From Burkholderia arboris (GTDB lineage: Bacteria; Pseudomonadota; Gammaproteobacteria; Burkholderiales; Burkholderiaceae): a DNA stretch of 64,000 bases. The DNA lies in the NCBI RefSeq assembly GCF_902499125.1, contig NZ_CABVPX010000017.1:108989-172988 (forward strand), in the 5' to 3' direction. Each line of letters starts with the position of its first letter. Within the stretch, counting starts at the first letter, position 1. Under the pieces are notes generated by a model that made no database searches, had not been told where the DNA came from, and saw only the letters and a program-made list of their open reading frames with translations. Of the stretch, positions 16,636 to 24,622 are shown one piece after another. The translations under genes were made by a program, and so were the position numbers.

Positions 16636-16652
16636 GGAAAAAATTTTTTTCC
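16636..16652. repeat. A-tract/T-tract palindrome (likely bent DNA)
   Basis: GGAAAAAATTTTTTTCC, a nearly perfect palindrome of A6T7 flanked by GG/CC, about 75 bases upstream of the nrdA -35. AnTn tracts of this length are intrinsically curved. No loop is possible, so it is not a terminator. Confidence 0.6.
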
Positions 16653-16671
16653 CGGCTCAAAAACCCCGCGA

Positions 16672-17262
16672 TCAGTGCTGACGGAAAGGAAAGTATTCGC
16701 CGGAAAAACCGGCATCGCTCGCGAAGCGTTGCCAATCGAAGTGCGGGCCCGGGTCGGTCTTGCGGCCCGGCGCGACGTCCGAGTGCCCCGCGAATGCGTC
16801 GACCGGATAGCGCGCCGCGAGCGCGCGGGAGAGCGCAGCCAGGACCGCGTATTGCGCATCGTCGAACGGCACGTCGTCGGCACCTTCGAGTTCGATGCCG
16901 ATCGAGAAGTCGTTGCAGCGCGTCCGGCCGAAGAACTCGGACGAGCCCGCGTGCCACGCGCGCTCGTCGCACGACACGAACTGCACGAGCTCGCCGCCGC
17001 GGCGGATCAGGAAGTGCGCGGACACGCGCACGCCGCGCAGGTGGCTCTGGTAATAGGGGTGCGCATCGCAGTCGAGGCGGTTCAGGAACAGCGACTCGAT
17101 CGCGTCGCCACCGAATTCACCGGGCGGCAGGCTGATGTTGTGGACGACCACGAGCGTCGGCACCGCACCCGCGGGCCGCATCTCGAAGTTCGGCGACGGC
17201 GCATGGCGCGCTTCGCGCACCCAGCCGTTTGCGTCGACCGACAACACCCGCGCGTCGCTCAT
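16672..17262 (-). CDS. ampD: 1,6-anhydro-N-acetylmuramyl-L-alanine amidase
   Basis: 196 residues. AmpD is the cytosolic zinc amidase that cuts the stem peptide from anhydromuropeptides during murein recycling and thereby lowers beta-lactamase induction through AmpR. Zinc ligands are visible: His41 in LVVVHNISLP, His160 in AGHSDVAPGRKTDPGPHF and Asp170 in the same motif. There is no signal peptide, which fits AmpD rather than periplasmic amidases. The ATG at 17262 overlaps the stop of the preceding PP0621-type gene as ATGA. Confidence 0.95.
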   Translation of the reverse strand: MSDARVLSVDANGWVREARHAPSPNFEMRPAGAVPTLVVVHNISLPPGEFGGDAIESLFLNRLDCDAHPYYQSHLRGVRVSAHFLIRRGGELVQFVSCDERAWHAGSSEFFGRTRCNDFSIGIELEGADDVPFDDAQYAVLAALSRALAARYPVDAFAGHSDVAPGRKTDPGPHFDWQRFASDAGFSGEYFPFRQH

Positions 17263-17576
17263 CGCGCGTCGCGACCGCTTGCACGTGCGGCGTGGCGCTG
17301 CGCGTGCTCGGCGCTGCAGAAGTATTCGCCGCCTGCGGCGACCGCATCGCCCTTCGGCGCATGCACGCCGCATTCGGCGCAGCGCACCATCGGCTCGGGC
17401 AGCGATCGCATGTCGCCGTTCGGCCGCGCAGCCCCGGGGCCGCCGGCACCGGGCGCGCCGTCGTGACCGGCGCCGCGGCCGGTGCGCGCCTGCGCGTGCT
17501 CCTGCGCCTGGCGCAGCTTGCGTGCGAGCCACGAACCCGCGAAGAAGAGAAGAATCAGGAGAAGAATCTGTCGCAT
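17259..17576 (-). CDS. small PP0621-type membrane protein with putative zinc knuckle
   Basis: 105 residues. An N-terminal hydrophobic segment (MRQILLLILLFFAGSWLARKL, about 3-17 in the membrane) is followed by a Gly/Ala-rich linker. The C-terminal domain has CAEC and CSAEH (MVRCAECGVHAP ... EYFCSAEHAQRH), consistent with a treble-clef or ribbon zinc site. It resembles the PP0621 family of unknown function. It is coupled by a 4-base ATGA overlap to ampD and lies 13 bases after the CcsA-like gene, so the three are one operon. A link with murein recycling is inference from position only. Confidence 0.82.
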   Translation of the reverse strand: MRQILLLILLFFAGSWLARKLRQAQEHAQARTGRGAGHDGAPGAGGPGAARPNGDMRSLPEPMVRCAECGVHAPKGDAVAAGGEYFCSAEHAQRHAARASGRDAR

Positions 17577-17589
17577 CGGAAACCTGCGT

Positions 17590-18483
17590 TCAAACCACGG
17601 AACGGTGCAGCAGCACCTCGAAAACGAACCGGCTGCCGACATACGCGAGCAGCAGCGCGGCGAACGACACGAGCACCCAGCGCGCGGCGCCGCGGCCACG
17701 CCAGCCCGACGTCTTGCGGGCGACCAGCAGGCCGCCGAACATCAGCCACGACAGGATCGCGAACACGGTCTTGTGGTCGAGCCGCAGCGCGCGCGCGTCG
17801 ACCTGCTCGCTGAACAGGATGCCCGACGCGAGCGTCAGCGTGAGCAGCACGAAGCCGGCGCCGATCAGGCGGAACAGCAGCTTCTCGAGCGTGAGCAGCG
17901 GCGGCAGCGTTTCGAGCCAGCTCGCGATCCAGCCCGTCGAGCCGTCGCGCCCGCCGCTCCTCAGCGACTGCAGCCGCCGCTCGACCATCAGCATCAGGAC
18001 CGCATGCAGCGCGGCGATCGCAAACAGCCCGTACGCGATGTTCGCGATCAGGAAGTGCAGCTTGAACAGCGGTGCTGCGGCATAAGGAAGCACCCGCACG
18101 CCGCCGAACACGAGCGGCAGCAGCGACGCGCCGCACGCGAGCGGCAGGACCAGCAGGCGCAGGCTGTCGAGCGGGAAGAAGAAGCTCTCGATCCAGTAGA
18201 TGCCGGCACCGAGCCAGAACATCGCGGACAGCGCGAACGCGAAGCCGAACACCATCGAGTCGTTCGGAAAGATCGTCATGTGGAGCAGTACGCCGTGCGC
18301 GACGAGCGCGGCGAACAGCAGCGCGCGGCCGGCCCCGCTCATCCCGGACGCGGCGGACGCGGGAACCGGCACGGCCGGCACGCTCGCGACGAGCGGCGTC
18401 GCGCCCTGGCGATGCGTGCGCCAGCCTGCGACGGCGAGGCCGCCGTACAGGAATGCGGTGAGGGCATACAGTACAATATCCAT
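17590..18483 (-). CDS. CcsA/YpjD-family integral membrane protein (cytochrome c assembly domain)
   Basis: 297 residues with about eight membrane segments. Histidines in AHGVLLH, APLFKLHF and LDHKTVFAI occupy positions typical of haem-handling CcsA/HemX/YpjD proteins, but the tryptophan-rich WWD motif of true cytochrome c synthetases is not evident, so the YpjD-like subgroup is likelier. Gene order ypjD-ffh (divergent) is the same as in enterobacteria. Function is not established. The start ATG 18483 (MDIVLYALTAFLYGG) places the first helix at once. It shares an 89-base divergent promoter region with ffh. Confidence 0.85.
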   Translation of the reverse strand: MDIVLYALTAFLYGGLAVAGWRTHRQGATPLVASVPAVPVPASAASGMSGAGRALLFAALVAHGVLLHMTIFPNDSMVFGFAFALSAMFWLGAGIYWIESFFFPLDSLRLLVLPLACGASLLPLVFGGVRVLPYAAAPLFKLHFLIANIAYGLFAIAALHAVLMLMVERRLQSLRSGGRDGSTGWIASWLETLPPLLTLEKLLFRLIGAGFVLLTLTLASGILFSEQVDARALRLDHKTVFAILSWLMFGGLLVARKTSGWRGRGAARWVLVSFAALLLAYVGSRFVFEVLLHRSVV

Positions 18484-18572
18484 GTTCGAAGTTTACACTA
18501 GGCCCCCTTCCCGCGACGGCTCCCTTTGTTCGGTTCCGCCGCGTCTTCGGGCCCCACTGTCCAACGCTCCCC

Positions 18573-19940
18573 ATGCTCGACAATCTCACTCAACGGATGG
18601 CGCGCGTCGTCAAGACGCTGCGCGGCGAGGCCCGGCTTACCGAGGCGAACACCCAGGAGATGCTCCGCGAGGTGCGTCTCGCGCTGCTGGAGGCCGACGT
18701 CTCGCTGCCGGTCGTCCGCGAATTCATCGCCAAGGTCAAGGAAAAGGCGCTCGGCGAAGAAGTGATCAGCAGCCTGTCGCCGGGCCAGGCGCTCGTCGGC
18801 GTGGTCCAGAAGGAACTGACCGCCGTGATCGGCGGCGACTACGAAGGCAAGGCCGCCGAGCTGAACCTGGCAGTCACGCCGCCTGCCGTGATCCTGATGG
18901 CCGGCCTGCAGGGCGCGGGCAAGACCACGACCGCCGGCAAGCTCGCGAAGCTGCTGCGCGAGAAGTACAAGAAGAAGGTGCTGACGGTGTCGTGCGACGT
19001 GTATCGCCCGGCCGCCATCATGCAGCTGAAAACGGTGAGCGAACAGGTTGGCGCCGACTTCTTCCCGTCCACGCCGGACCAGAAACCCGTCGACATCGCG
19101 ATCGCGGCCGTCGACTGGGCGAAGCGCCACTACCATGACGTGCTGATCGTCGACACGGCCGGCCGCCTCGGTATCGACGAGGCGATGATGCAGGAAATCG
19201 CCGCGCTGCACGGCACGCTGAAGCCGGCGGAAACGCTGTTCGTCGTCGACGCGATGCTCGGCCAGGACGCGGTCAACACCGCGAAGGCGTTCAACGACAC
19301 GCTGCCGCTCACCGGCGTCGTGCTGACCAAGCTCGACGGCGACTCGCGCGGCGGCGCCGCGCTGTCGGTGCGCCACATCACGGGCAAGCCGATCAAGTTC
19401 GTCGGCGTCGCCGAGAAGCTCGACGGCCTGGAAGTGTTCCACCCGGACCGGATGGCGAACCGGATCCTCGGCATGGGCGACATTCTCGCGCTCGTCGAGG
19501 AGGCGCAGCGCGGCGTCGACGTTCAAGCTGCGCAGAAGCTCGCGGACAAGGTCAAGAAAGGCGGCGACTTCGACCTGAACGATTTCCGCGCGCAGATCTC
19601 GCAGATGAAGAACATGGGCGGCCTGTCGTCGCTGATGGACAAGCTGCCCGCGCAATTCCAGCAGGCGGCCGCCGGCGCCGACATGGGCCAGGCCGAGAAG
19701 CAGATCCGCCGGATGGAAGGCATCATCAGCTCGATGACGCCGGCCGAGCGTGCGAAACCCGAAATCATCAAGGCGACGCGCAAGCGCCGCATTGCAGCCG
19801 GCGCGGGCGTGCCGGTGCAGGAAGTCAACCGGATGCTGAACCAGTACGACCAGATGCGTACGATGATGAAGAAGCTGAAGGGCGGCAACATGCAGAAGAT
19901 GATGCGCGGCCTGAAGGGCATGATGCCCGGCATGCGCTGA
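18573..19940 (+). CDS. ffh: signal recognition particle GTPase
   Basis: 455 residues. Ffh binds 4.5S RNA and signal sequences of nascent inner-membrane proteins and docks at FtsY. N domain 1-~90; G domain with G1 loop GLQGAGKTTTAGK (about 110-122), DVYRPAAIMQL, DTAGR and TKLDGDSRGG; methionine-rich M domain from about 325 (MKNMGGLSSLMDKLP, RMLNQYDQMRTMMKK, MQKMMRGLKGMMPGMR). Length is standard. ATG 18573 begins MLDNLTQRM, the usual N-terminus. Confidence 0.98.
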   Translation: MLDNLTQRMARVVKTLRGEARLTEANTQEMLREVRLALLEADVSLPVVREFIAKVKEKALGEEVISSLSPGQALVGVVQKELTAVIGGDYEGKAAELNLAVTPPAVILMAGLQGAGKTTTAGKLAKLLREKYKKKVLTVSCDVYRPAAIMQLKTVSEQVGADFFPSTPDQKPVDIAIAAVDWAKRHYHDVLIVDTAGRLGIDEAMMQEIAALHGTLKPAETLFVVDAMLGQDAVNTAKAFNDTLPLTGVVLTKLDGDSRGGAALSVRHITGKPIKFVGVAEKLDGLEVFHPDRMANRILGMGDILALVEEAQRGVDVQAAQKLADKVKKGGDFDLNDFRAQISQMKNMGGLSSLMDKLPAQFQQAAAGADMGQAEKQIRRMEGIISSMTPAERAKPEIIKATRKRRIAAGAGVPVQEVNRMLNQYDQMRTMMKKLKGGNMQKMMRGLKGMMPGMR

Positions 19941-19944
19941 TTCC

Positions 19945-19970
19945 GCCCGTCGGCCGGCGCGCGGGTTTTT
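19945..19970 (+). terminator. possible terminator after ffh
   Basis: A GC-rich imperfect hairpin (CCCG ... CGGG around CGGCCGGCG) is followed by five T residues at 19966-19970. Weak but well placed, 5 bases after the ffh stop. Confidence 0.5.
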
Positions 19971-20034
19971 GCTGTAGCGCGCGCCTGCCGTTCTGCTTCA
20001 TTCTTATTTGTATACCGACTGCCCGCCAGAACAC

Positions 20035-20586
20035 ATGAACCGCGAAGAAGCCCTCCACATTTTCAACCACTCCGAAGAGATCGTGTCGGCCGATGCCGTC
20101 AACGCGTCGATCTCCAAGATGGCCGACGCGATCCGCGCCGAGATCGGCGACGCGTTTCCGCTCGTTCTCTCGGTGATGGGCGGCGCCGCGGTGTTTACCG
20201 GGATGCTGCTGCCGCATCTCGATTTCCCGCTCGAATTCGACTACATCCACCTGACCCGCTACCGCAACACGACGCAGGGCAGCCCGGAAATGCACTGGCG
20301 CGTCGCGCCGCGCGAATCGGTGAAGGATCGCATCGTGCTCGTGCTCGACGACATCCTCGACGAAGGCGAGACGATGGCCGCGATCCGCGACCGCATCCTC
20401 GACATGGGCGCGCAACGCTTCATGTCGGCCGTGCTGTGCGAGAAGACGCTCGCGAAGGCGAAGCCGCTGCACCCCGACTTCTGCGGCTTCTCGGTGCCCG
20501 ACCGCTACGTGTTCGGCTGCGGGATGGACGCAAAGGGCTACTGGCGCAACCTGCCGACGATCCGCGCGCTGACCACCCACGTCTGA
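20035..20586 (+). CDS. hypoxanthine-guanine phosphoribosyltransferase
   Basis: 183 residues. Purine salvage: transfer of phosphoribosyl from PRPP to hypoxanthine or guanine. The type I PRTase fold is shown by VLSVMGGAAVFTGMLLPHL, FDYIHLTRYRN and the PRPP loop VLDDILDEGETM at about 104-115. It lacks the exact motif wording of the E. coli Hpt, so the base specificity is inferred. The ATG 20035 (MNREEALHIF) is preferred over a TTG 27 bases upstream. A strong bidirectional terminator follows. Confidence 0.87.
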   Translation: MNREEALHIFNHSEEIVSADAVNASISKMADAIRAEIGDAFPLVLSVMGGAAVFTGMLLPHLDFPLEFDYIHLTRYRNTTQGSPEMHWRVAPRESVKDRIVLVLDDILDEGETMAAIRDRILDMGAQRFMSAVLCEKTLAKAKPLHPDFCGFSVPDRYVFGCGMDAKGYWRNLPTIRALTTHV

Positions 20587-20610
20587 TCGCCGCCCTGCCC
20601 GCTATATAAG

Positions 20611-20648
20611 AAAAGCGGCGCTCCGGTTTCCCGGAGCGCCGCTTTTTT
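20611..20648. terminator. bidirectional terminator between the phosphoribosyltransferase and MarC genes
   Basis: AGCGGCGCTCCG (20614-20625) pairs with CGGAGCGCCGCT (20632-20643), a 12-bp stem with a 6-base centre, flanked by A residues on the left and seven T residues on the right, so it serves both convergent genes. Confidence 0.93.
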
Positions 20649-20667
20649 TGTGCGTACGCCGCCCGCC

Positions 20668-21270
20668 CTATAACTGGTGCACGAACGCGCGAATGCCGGC
20701 CAGCAGCATCTCGACCGAGATCGCGACGAGCACGAGGCCCATCAGCCGCTCGAACGCGGCGACCGTCCGCTCGCCGAGCCACTGCTGGATCCGTTCGGCC
20801 AGCACCAGCGTGATCGCGCAGACGATCATCGTGACCGTCAGCGCCCCAACCCACTCGAGCATCTTGCCGGGCGCCTGCGACGTCAGCAGCATCACCGTCG
20901 CCAGCGCGGACGGCCCGGCGAGCGCCGGAATCGCGAGCGGCACGATGAACGGCTCGCCGCCCGCGCGCGGATCGCTGCCGAGTGCGCCATCCGGGTGCGG
21001 GAAGATCATCCGCAGCGCGATCAGGAACAGCACGATCCCGCCGCCGAGCCGCAGCGACAGGTCGGTGAGGTTCATCATCCGCAGGAAGCGGTCGCCGACC
21101 ACCATGAAGAACAGCAGGATCACGAACGCGATCCCCACTTCACGCAGGATCAGCTTCACGCGCCGCTCGCGCGGCACATCCCGCATCGCCGAAATGAACA
21201 GCGGGATGTTGCCGAGCGGATCGGTGATCAGCACCAGGAGCACGGTGGCCGACAGGAACGTGTATTCCAT
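20668..21270 (-). CDS. MarC-family integral membrane protein
   Basis: 200 residues with about six membrane segments. The start MEYTFLSATVLLVLITDPLGNIPLF contains the DPxGN-P motif typical of the MarC/YhgN/YchE family, and FIVPLAIPALAGPSALATVML is the second signature half. The family was once linked to multidrug resistance, but that role was not upheld and the substrate is unknown. It lies 21 bases after proS on the same strand. Confidence 0.9.
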   Translation of the reverse strand: MEYTFLSATVLLVLITDPLGNIPLFISAMRDVPRERRVKLILREVGIAFVILLFFMVVGDRFLRMMNLTDLSLRLGGGIVLFLIALRMIFPHPDGALGSDPRAGGEPFIVPLAIPALAGPSALATVMLLTSQAPGKMLEWVGALTVTMIVCAITLVLAERIQQWLGERTVAAFERLMGLVLVAISVEMLLAGIRAFVHQL

Positions 21271-21291
21271 CGTGTCCCCCGGTCGCCGTGC

Positions 21292-23028
21292 TTAGCGTGC
21301 GAGCGCGGCGCGGATCTTCTCCGCGACCGTCGCCGCGGCCGCTTCGGCCGGCAGCAGCGTCGCTTCGGCGTCGCGGCGGCCCTGGTACTCGATCTTGCCT
21401 TCCTTCAGGCCGCGCTCGCCGATCACGAGGCGGTGCGGCACGCCGATCAGCTCCCAGTCGGCGAACATCACGCCCGGGCGCTCGCCGCGATCGTCGAGGA
21501 TCACGTCGATGCCGGCCGCGACGAGTTCCGCGTACAGCTTGTCGGCGGTCTCGCGCACCATCTCGCTGCGGTCATAGCCCATCGGGCACAGCACGACTTC
21601 GAACGGCGCGATCGACTCCGGCCAGATGATGCCCTTGTCGTCGAAGTTCTGTTCGATCGCCGCGCCGAGAATGCGCGTGACGCCGACGCCGTAGCAGCCC
21701 ATCAGCATCGGCTGCGGCTTGCCCGACTCGTCGAGGAACGTCGCACCCATCGCTTCCGAGTACTTGGTGCCGAGCTGGAACACGTGGCCGACTTCGATGC
21801 CGCGGCAGATGTCGATCACACCCTTGCCGTCCGGCGACGCGTCGCCCTTCTTCACGTTGCGCACGTCGGCGACGTCCGGTTCCGGCAGGTCGCGGCCCCA
21901 GTTCACGCCGGCGATGTGATAGTCGACCTCGTTCGCACCGACGACGAAATCGCTCATGTTCGCGACCGTGCGGTCCGCGATCACCTTCACGGGCTTCTTC
22001 GTGCCGACCGGGCCGAGGTAGCCCGGCGGCGTGCCGAACCACTCGACGATTTCCTGCTCGGTCGCGAAGCGGTGGTTCTTCAGGCCCGGCAGCTTCGATA
22101 CCTTGATCTCGTTCAGGTCGTGGTCGCCGCGCAGCATCACCAGCCAGATGGTCGGCTCGGCGCCTTCGTTGTCGGTCGCGAGCACGATCGACTTGATCGT
22201 GCGCTCGAGCGGGATCGCCAGCAGTTCGGCGACGGCCTCGCACTTCGCCTTGCCGGGCGTCGCGACCTTTTCCATCGCTTCGGCCGGCGCCGCGCGCTCG
22301 GGCGTCAGCGGCAGCGCTTCAGCCGCCTCGATGTTCGCTGCGAACTCGGAGGTCGGGCAGTAGGCGATCGCGTCCTCGCCGGTATCGGCGATCACGTGGA
22401 ACTCGTGCGAGAAGTTGCCGCCGATCGAGCCGCTGTCGGCCGCGACCGCACGGAATTCGAGGCCGAGGCGCGTGAAGATGCGCACGTACGCGTCGTACAT
22501 CTTGCGATACGACTCGTTCAGGCCGGCCGCGTCCTTGTCGAACGAATACGCGTCCTTCATGATGAATTCGCGGCCACGCATCACGCCGAAGCGCGGACGG
22601 ATCTCGTCGCGGAACTTCGTCTGGATCTGGTAGAAGTTCACCGGCATCTGCCGGTAGCTCTTGATCTGGTTGCGCGCGATGTCGGTGATGACTTCCTCGT
22701 GCGTCGGCCCGATCACGAAGTCGTTGTCCTTGCGGTCCTTGAAGCGCAGCAGCTCGGGGCCGTACTGTTCCCAGCGGCCCGATTCCTGCCACAGCTCGGC
22801 CGGCTGCACGGCTGGCATCAGCAGCTCGATGGCGCCCGCCCGGTTCATTTCCTCGCGCACGATCGCCTCGACCTTGCGAATCGAACGCAGGCCGACCGGC
22901 AGGTAGTTATAGATGCCGCCGGCGACGCGACGGATCATGCCGGCGCGGACCATCAGCTTGTGGCTGACGATCTCTGCGTCGGCGGGAGCTTCTTTCAGGG
23001 TGCCGATAAAGAAACGGGAAGCTTTCAT
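21292..23028 (-). CDS. proS: prolyl-tRNA synthetase (bacterial type with editing domain)
   Basis: 578 residues, the length of the bacterial ProS with an INS editing domain. Class II motifs: motif 1 region NYLPVGLRSIRKVEAIVREE, motif 2 FRDEIRPRFGVMRGREFIMKDAYSF, and motif 3 GCYGVGVTRILGA near the C-terminal third. The INS domain lies between motifs 2 and 3 (about 225-400) and hydrolyses mischarged Ala-tRNA(Pro). ATG 23028 (MKASRFFIGTLKEAP) is the family start. The window also holds a tRNA-Pro gene at 29117-29193. Confidence 0.97.
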   Translation of the reverse strand: MKASRFFIGTLKEAPADAEIVSHKLMVRAGMIRRVAGGIYNYLPVGLRSIRKVEAIVREEMNRAGAIELLMPAVQPAELWQESGRWEQYGPELLRFKDRKDNDFVIGPTHEEVITDIARNQIKSYRQMPVNFYQIQTKFRDEIRPRFGVMRGREFIMKDAYSFDKDAAGLNESYRKMYDAYVRIFTRLGLEFRAVAADSGSIGGNFSHEFHVIADTGEDAIAYCPTSEFAANIEAAEALPLTPERAAPAEAMEKVATPGKAKCEAVAELLAIPLERTIKSIVLATDNEGAEPTIWLVMLRGDHDLNEIKVSKLPGLKNHRFATEQEIVEWFGTPPGYLGPVGTKKPVKVIADRTVANMSDFVVGANEVDYHIAGVNWGRDLPEPDVADVRNVKKGDASPDGKGVIDICRGIEVGHVFQLGTKYSEAMGATFLDESGKPQPMLMGCYGVGVTRILGAAIEQNFDDKGIIWPESIAPFEVVLCPMGYDRSEMVRETADKLYAELVAAGIDVILDDRGERPGVMFADWELIGVPHRLVIGERGLKEGKIEYQGRRDAEATLLPAEAAAATVAEKIRAALAR

Positions 23029-23207
23029 GCGGACGGTTCCAAAAACGGCGCCCCCAGGCGGGGCGCCCGAAAAAGTTTCAAGGTGAAAAAGCTGCGCGCG
23101 ACGAACGACGATGGCGCAGATGACGTAGCAGACTAATCAGGGACAATTCAGCCGGTGTACCCCGCGCGGATTCGCTCCGTCACGGTGCGCAGCGCCCGTT
23201 ATCTGTT

Positions 23208-23213
23208 TATAAT
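23208..23213 (+). promoter_or_regulatory. -10 element ahead of rppH
   Basis: A perfect TATAAT 33 bases ahead of the rppH ATG, without a good -35 at 16-18 bases upstream. Confidence 0.45.
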
Positions 23214-23246
23214 CAAAGCAATTTTAAAGGATTCGAAGGTGGTTGT

Positions 23247-23894
23247 ATGCTGGATCGTGAAGGCTTTCGCCCGAACGTCGGCATCATCCTCTTGAACGCG
23301 CGCAACGAGGTGTTTTGGGGCAAGCGGCTCCGCGAGCATTCCTGGCAGTTTCCTCAAGGTGGGATCAAGTATGGCGAGACCCCCATGCAGGCGATGTACC
23401 GGGAGTTGCACGAGGAAACGGGCCTGCATCCGGAACACGTCAAGATAATCGGCCGCACTCGCGACTGGTTGCGTTACGAGGTGCCTGACAAGTTCATTAA
23501 ACGCGAAGTACGCGGTCATTACCGCGGCCAGAAGCAGATCTGGTTCCTGCTGCGGATGGTTGGACGCGATTGCGACATTTGCTTGCGCGCGACCGACCAC
23601 CCGGAGTTCGATGCGTGGCGCTGGAACGAGTACTGGGTGCCGCTCGATGCGGTGATCGAGTTCAAGCGGGATGTCTATCAGTTGGCGCTGACGGAACTGT
23701 CGCGCTTCCTGCGCCGCCCGGCGCAGCGAGCCGAGAAGCCGCGCGGGCCGCGAATGTCGCGCTATCCGCGCGTCATTGGCGTACAGGCCCAGCAGACGCT
23801 GACGATTGTCGACACATCGGTAGTCTGTTCGGAGATCGAAGTGGAAGCGGGCACGCTCGACGAGATGCCGCCCCACGTGATCGTCGGCAAATGA
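23247..23894 (+). CDS. rppH: RNA pyrophosphohydrolase
   Basis: 215 residues. RppH removes pyrophosphate from 5'-triphosphate mRNA, which triggers RNase E decay. The Nudix box is GGIKYGETPMQAMYREL, continuing to HEETGL (38-60), with the catalytic REL-x-EE glutamates. FRPNVGIILLN and FWGKRLREHSWQFPQGG are family-specific. The C-terminus is about 40 residues longer than in E. coli and is basic (RRPAQRAEKPRGPRMSRYPR). Start ATG 23247 gives MLDREGFRPNVG. It is divergent from proS. Confidence 0.95.
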   Translation: MLDREGFRPNVGIILLNARNEVFWGKRLREHSWQFPQGGIKYGETPMQAMYRELHEETGLHPEHVKIIGRTRDWLRYEVPDKFIKREVRGHYRGQKQIWFLLRMVGRDCDICLRATDHPEFDAWRWNEYWVPLDAVIEFKRDVYQLALTELSRFLRRPAQRAEKPRGPRMSRYPRVIGVQAQQTLTIVDTSVVCSEIEVEAGTLDEMPPHVIVGK

Positions 23895-23913
23895 CGAGTC
23901 GGACTGCATGACC

Positions 23914-23944
23914 GGGCGCGACCTTGGTGTCGCGCCCTTTTTTT
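23914..23944 (+). terminator. rho-independent terminator of rppH
   Basis: GGGCGCGAC (23914-23922) and GTCGCGCCC (23929-23937), 6-base loop, then seven T residues (23938-23944). It overlaps the ribosome-site region of the next gene. Confidence 0.92.
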
Positions 23945-23958
23945 ACGAGGAATGCATA

Positions 23959-24516
23959 TTGAAAGCGATTGCTCTCGCGCTCGCATCGATCGCCGCGATG
24001 GCTGCCCTGGCCGGCTGCGCGAATTCGAAAGCGCCGTCCAACAAGGATGACAGCGAATTCGTGTACCTGCTCGACCGCCAGGGGACCTGGAAGGAAAACA
24101 CGGTCGACACGCTGCCGCCGCTGCCGCAAACAGGCGACCTGCTGCCGTTCAACGTCTCGCAGAACACACCGCTCAAGTTCTTCGTCGATGCGAAGTCGCT
24201 CGACGTCGGCACCGACGGCGTCGTGCGCTACGCAGTCGTCATCACGAGCCCGGCCGGCGCGCGCAACGTGAACTACGAAGGCATTCGCTGCGACACGTAC
24301 GAATGGCGCCAGTACGCCGGCCTGGACTCCGATCACAACGGCTGGGACCGCACGGTCGAGAACGACTGGCGACGCATCGAGAACGGCGAGCTGAACGCCT
24401 ATCACTCGGCGCTCTATCAGGACTACTTCTGCGCGAACAAGATGCCGCAGGGCTCGACCCGGCAGATCCTGGAAAACATCCGGTTCCATCGCACCGCGAT
24501 GACGCAGTTGCGCTGA
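23959..24516 (+). CDS. CNP1-like lipoprotein
   Basis: 185 residues. A signal peptide with lipobox LAGC gives lipidated Cys20. The mature part (KDDSEFVYLLDRQG, VRYAVVITSPAGARNVNYEG, YEWRQYAGLD) matches the CNP1-like family, found mainly in betaproteobacteria and of unknown function. No ATG begins this protein sensibly: the TTG at 23959, 8 bases after GAGGA (23946-23950), gives a perfect signal peptide, whereas an earlier in-frame codon would place charged residues ahead of it. The gene sits directly after the rppH terminator, so it needs either its own promoter or read-through. Confidence 0.82.
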   Translation: MKAIALALASIAAMAALAGCANSKAPSNKDDSEFVYLLDRQGTWKENTVDTLPPLPQTGDLLPFNVSQNTPLKFFVDAKSLDVGTDGVVRYAVVITSPAGARNVNYEGIRCDTYEWRQYAGLDSDHNGWDRTVENDWRRIENGELNAYHSALYQDYFCANKMPQGSTRQILENIRFHRTAMTQLR

Positions 24517-24561
24517 CGGTGCGCGATGCGGGTCGCCCGCATCGTCCCGCCGCATGAAAAG

Positions 24562-24586
24562 AGCCCGCATCACGCGGGCTTTTTTA
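24562..24586. terminator. bidirectional terminator between the CNP1-like gene and proB
   Basis: AGCCCGC (24562-24568) and GCGGGCT (24574-24580), 5-base loop, followed by six T residues; on the minus strand the stem is followed by CTTTTC. A second hairpin, GATGCGGG/CCCGCATC, lies just upstream at 24525-24543. Confidence 0.85.
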
Positions 24587-24622
24587 TTGGACTGCCGGGA
24601 CTGCCGATACCGTGGCCGGCGA

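Larger units (their letters stand above)
16210..16671. other. nrdA upstream region and long leader
   Basis: 462 bases between ampD and nrdA. It holds the NrdR-box promoter (entries below) and an A-tract palindrome. From the predicted transcription start near 16527 to the nrdA ATG is about 320 bases of untranslated leader, GC-rich and able to fold (for example CCGGC at 16450-16454 with GCCGG at 16462-16466). I see no convincing leader gene. Confidence 0.6.

Noticed and set aside
20677..23136. An 819-codon open frame antisense to marC and proS
   Set aside because: It spans two genuine genes and their gap, with an antisense-type composition and no recognisable domain.
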